DNA of 64,000 nt, taken from contig CM075857.1 in NCBI GenBank assembly GCA_037975125.1, forward strand, positions 67,597,899-67,661,898. The letters run 5' to 3'. Each line of letters begins with the position of its first letter. The stretch's first letter is position 1. Below, piece after piece: positions 56,657 through 64,000 of this stretch. The translations under genes were made by a program, and so were the position numbers. The DNA is from Latrodectus hesperus. Its lineage: Eukaryota; Arthropoda; Arachnida; Araneae; Theridiidae. Below the pieces are notes generated by a model. That model saw only the letters and a program-made list of their open reading frames with translations. It was not told the DNA's origin and searched no databases.

Positions 56657-56723
56657 GCAGAGTTTTCGACAAAATTTAAAATAGTTGTATAGTCGATACA
56701 ACTATTTTAAGCGATAACTCTGC
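56657..56723. repeat. Long inverted repeat (hairpin)
   Basis: The core is a perfect 15-bp inverted repeat, ttaaaatagttgtat at 56676-56690 and its complement at 56696-56710, around a 5-nt agtcg loop. Outside an asymmetric gap (acaaaat against c), the arms pair again: gcagagtt-ttcg on the left with cgataactctgc on the right, one mismatch. The structure abuts the 3' side of the SINE-like element at 56724-56945. Confidence 0.85.
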
Positions 56724-56945
56724 TTGCCCTCTTTCTGTTAGTGGTAAATCGGTTTTGTTTGTTTCCCATTCTACAACCCTTTTTTGCTCTCTGAAATCAA
56801 TTAGATCAAGACATATGGTTTAAAGAAGATTCCGAATCTCTACAATCATCTGTGTCCAAAGTGGGATTCAAACCCAAGAACGGTTGAACGGAGGGCAAGA
56901 GCGCTAACGATTCGTGGTGCTGCGATGAATGCTGATCATCATCCC
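56724..56945 (-). mobile_element. tRNA-related SINE, second type
   Basis: GC-richer block read on the minus strand. Its head carries a B-box-like gggtttgaatccc (complement of 56863-56875) and, about 30 bp upstream on that strand, an A-box-like cacgaatcgttag (complement of 56904-56916) followed by cgctcttgccctccg, as in tRNA-headed SINEs. The would-be acceptor ends do not pair, so this is not a functional tRNA gene. A pyrimidine/AT-rich body follows to about 56724. It does not resemble the SINE at 47156 and 49566. The segment 56946-57005 is also GC-richer and may belong to it or to an older host repeat. Confidence 0.6.
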
Positions 56946-57304
56946 GTATGCTCTGACCTTACAAAGAATGCATCTATTCTCGATACTGGGAAGCCAGAGA
57001 CTCCTTGAACAATTCATATTCTTAATGTAACGGTTTTTTTATGCTTCTCAATTCTTAATCAATTTCTGCATTTGATTTATATTTTTATATGCATTTTATA
57101 GCCTTCATAAACTTGTTTTCTTGTATTTTTGATCTCTGTACGGTGTAAGAATAATGTCTGTACAGCGGCTGCCTCATTGGAAATAAAAAAAAAATTTCAA
57201 AATAAATTTGATTCTAGATATACAGCAAATATATCTGAAATCTAACAAAGTGTTTAATTAATTTTAATTATCGAAATATTTGTTGTTCATAATGAAATTA
57301 ATGA

Positions 57305-57870
57305 CATCACTAGCTGTAAAATGTTATTCAACACTAAATGCGCATAAGCGTTTTCGGATAAACAGGGAATTTCTCAAGAGATATATTGAGGAATTTTGAA
57401 TTTAGTACTCACGAGAATCACAAGTTCCATGCGTCACTAGGCGTAATACATAAAAGACATTTTTCTCGTAAAATTTATTTTTTGTATTAAAATAATACCT
57501 GCATTAGCTTTAGAGTTGTATGTTATACCAAATGCAGCTAACCATTTTAATATATACTTATTATTTTTGACGATGTATGGAAAAGTAATTTTTCACATTT
57601 GCAACTGTAGAAATAGTGGGTTTTTTTCTCAAAATATCTATTTTTTATAATAAAATAAAATATATTAGCTTAGGAATATGATTCAATACTAAATGCTTCC
57701 AAGCGTTTTTCGATAAACAAGGAACTTCTCAAGATATTGAGGAATTCTTAATTTAATGTTCGCGCGTATGAAAAAGGCGTAATTACTAGGCGTAATACAT
57801 AAAAAAGACATTTTCTTCCTAAAATTTATTCTCTGTAATAATATGAATATCTGAATTAACTTTAAGTATA
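57305..57870 (+). repeat. Diverged tandem repeat, about 3 units
   Basis: Unit starts are recognisable at about 57311 (agctgtaaaatgttattcaa), 57507 (agctttagagttgtatg) and 57666 (agcttaggaatatgattcaa). Units 1 and 3 are alike along their whole length, sharing tactaaatg or cactaaatg, aagcgtttt, cgataaac, cttctcaaga, gatattgaggaatt, actaggcgtaatacataaa and aaaatttatt. Unit 2 is shorter and more diverged. A fourth partial start may lie near 57860. Spacing is about 160-200 bp, consistent with a decayed satellite monomer. Confidence 0.75.
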
Positions 57871-61531
<3,661 letters not shown>

Positions 61532-62141
61532 CAGGGTGTCCCAAAACGACCGCATAAACTCTCCTCGTTGGGAGTACATAAAAACTGCCCAAAGAAGCGT
61601 TACTCTACGATCCATAGTTTACAAGAAAATTACAAAAAACAAAATATGACGTCACTGCCGGTGCAAGAAAAAACACTTTATTGAACATATCAGCAGCAGT
61701 ATATGATGTGGATATATCGGCGGGCATACTCTCCAGCAGTTCGTAAGGCATTTTTTACATCGGCCGTACATCAAGTCCACGTCGCAGTAGTCACAAACGG
61801 AATACATGGCCACCATACGAAGACTACCGGTAGCTGCAAGATGCAGCCTTTTAAATACCAGTTCACCAGCGGCTTAACATCATTCCATGGCACCCGCATT
61901 AATGACGCGATATGCGCGGTGAACGTTTTAAACATTATCGTCTGGAAAGATATGAAAATACCGTTGTTGATATGTCCAATAATTTGTTTTTTTCTTGTAC
62001 CGGCAGTGACGTCGCACTTTGTTTTTGTATTTTTCTCGTTAACTAGGAATCGTACAGGAATGCTTCTTTGGGCAGTTTTCATGTACTCCCAACGAGGAAT
62101 CTAACTGTGCAGAGTTTATGCGGTATTTTTGGGACACCCTG
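61532..62141. mobile_element. Foldback MITE with long inverted repeats, TA target
   Basis: A 610-bp element beginning cagggtgtcccaaaa (61532) and ending with its complement (ttttgggacaccctg, to 62141), flanked by TA on both sides (61530-61531 and 62142-62143), as for Tc1/mariner-superfamily insertions. The inverted arms are exceptionally long. 61532-61675 pairs with about 61985-62141 with around 85-90% identity by eye and an approximately 14-bp indel after cgcataaactct. Sharing includes cctcgttgggagtacat, aaactgcccaaagaag and gacgtcactgccgg. Weaker pairing (gaacatatcagcagcagtat with ggacatatcaacaacggtat) carries inward to about 61720 and 61945. The frames of 133 codons (+) and 103 codons (-) inside are GC-driven and not transposase-like, so the element is non-autonomous. 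Confidence 0.88.
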
Positions 62142-62646
62142 TATAAACATTTTAAAAATATCACTATCAATTCAAAATAGTTAAACAAACTATTTCAATA
62201 TTAGAAAAATTGTTTATTATGTGGGTTTTTTTCTGTAACTCATATTTCCAGTTTATGAACATGAATAATTTCAGGAATATCATTGTGAGAATATGAACAA
62301 CTGAAAATATATCCAAACAAATTATATATTAAATTTTTTCAAGAAATTGAGAAACTTTCTAATAAAAAGACTCGAAAAGCTTTTTTCCTGATAATCCTGT
62401 GTAGCTTTTGATTTGATCAATTAGGTAGCTTGGAAGGTTAAAGCAATTATAAGGGTTATATATTTATTTATTATGAATAAATAACCCTTATAAATGTTTC
62501 AAAATTTTTTGTTTTGAATGTGAATTTAAGGCAAAATTCAGAAAATACTAAATGTTTTTCTTTAATTATCCAAAAAGAAACGTCTTGCTACAAGGTTATA
62601 ATGAGTTAATCTTATCAACTGTTTGAAACTTTCAAATAGTTATGGC
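62142..62646. other. AT-rich non-coding spacer
   Basis: Contains a small inverted pair around 62445-62495 (aagggttatatatttattta with taaataacccttat, a roughly 12-bp stem). Nothing else is recognised. Confidence 0.6.
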
Positions 62647-62826
62647 GCAGATGTCATGTAATCCAGCATGCCAAATTCGGAGTTTGGTAATTTTTATGGT
62701 GGATTTTCTTACTTATCTGCCAGTCTGGTTCTTATTACGTCATAGAGTTGGAGTCCTATAAGAATTATGTAGAAAATTCTGTCTTAGCAACTCCAGTATT
62801 TAAGTCCTCGTGATTGTCATCATAAA
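62647..62826 (-). mobile_element. MITE-like repeat family 2, truncated inverted copy
   Basis: Reverse-complement copy of 45005-45270. Shared strings include aactctatgacgtaataa, aaccag, agaaaatccacc, gaatttggcat and taaatact. It reaches the same outer end at its left side (cagatgtcatgtaatccagcatgcc) but lacks the opposite end. Its sequence runs out near 62826, about 20 bp before a (TA)n array, so this copy is truncated where the microsatellite begins. Confidence 0.75.
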
Positions 62827-62844
62827 TTAATGTCATCATATATT

Positions 62845-64000
<1,156 letters not shown>

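Noticed and set aside
56852..56924. tRNA gene on the minus strand
   Set aside because: A-box and B-box-like motifs have roughly tRNA spacing, but the acceptor ends do not pair. SINE head or tRNA pseudogene is the better reading.
61703..62104. 133-codon plus-strand frame and 103-codon minus-strand frame in the foldback element
   Set aside because: They run through the inverted arm of a non-autonomous MITE in GC-richer DNA, show no transposase motif, and read on both strands at once.

Overview
The window reads as a very AT-rich (roughly three-quarters A+T), gene-poor stretch of a eukaryotic nuclear genome. The transposon set is mariner, Tc1, a ZBED-type hAT, a non-LTR element with a GAA-repeat tail, tRNA-derived SINEs and terminal-inverted-repeat MITEs. 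Together with the long (TA)n and (CA)n arrays, these point to an arthropod. A spider or other chelicerate is my best guess, from general likeness of the Tc1, mariner and SINE sequences to those I associate with spiders; this is inference. I see no intact protein-coding gene, no rRNA, no functional tRNA and no CRISPR. Nearly all long open frames are microsatellite translations or chance frames in AT-rich DNA. A simple estimate (about 9% stop codons at this composition) predicts several chance frames of 80-90 codons.

Layout. 1-17.9 kb: plain AT-rich DNA with one (TA)n array, a 27-bp minisatellite at 10.3 kb, an old dispersed repeat pair (6.2 and 11.7 kb) and a possible Pao/BEL remnant at 12.1 kb. 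18.0-19.4 kb: a degraded hAT transposase on the minus strand, ending at a (TA)n array. 19.8-20.9 kb: an unclassified repeat plus a minus-strand open block. 26.6-27.4 kb: a short, internally deleted non-LTR element with a target-site duplication. 35.9-36.9 kb: a nearly full-length mariner pseudogene. 41.5-43.7 kb: giant compound microsatellites around an internally deleted Tc1. 45.0-50 kb: the most element-dense part, with a MITE, a second mariner fragment, a long Tc1 pseudogene split by a SINE, a second copy of that SINE, and a 41-bp exact direct repeat. 53.3-55.1 kb: a (TA)n array and a decayed coding block of unknown identity. 56.6-57.9 kb: a hairpin, a second tRNA-derived SINE type and a diverged tandem repeat. 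60.8-63.0 kb: two (TA)n arrays, a foldback MITE with very long inverted repeats, and an inverted copy of the 45-kb MITE.

Nothing here works together as a pathway. The window records successive insertions and microsatellite growth in intergenic or intronic DNA. The most informative items are the SINE nested in Tc1 with duplicated target, the foldback MITE, the truncated non-LTR with its duplication, the 41-bp exact repeat, and the unidentified decayed block at 53.96-55.08 kb.
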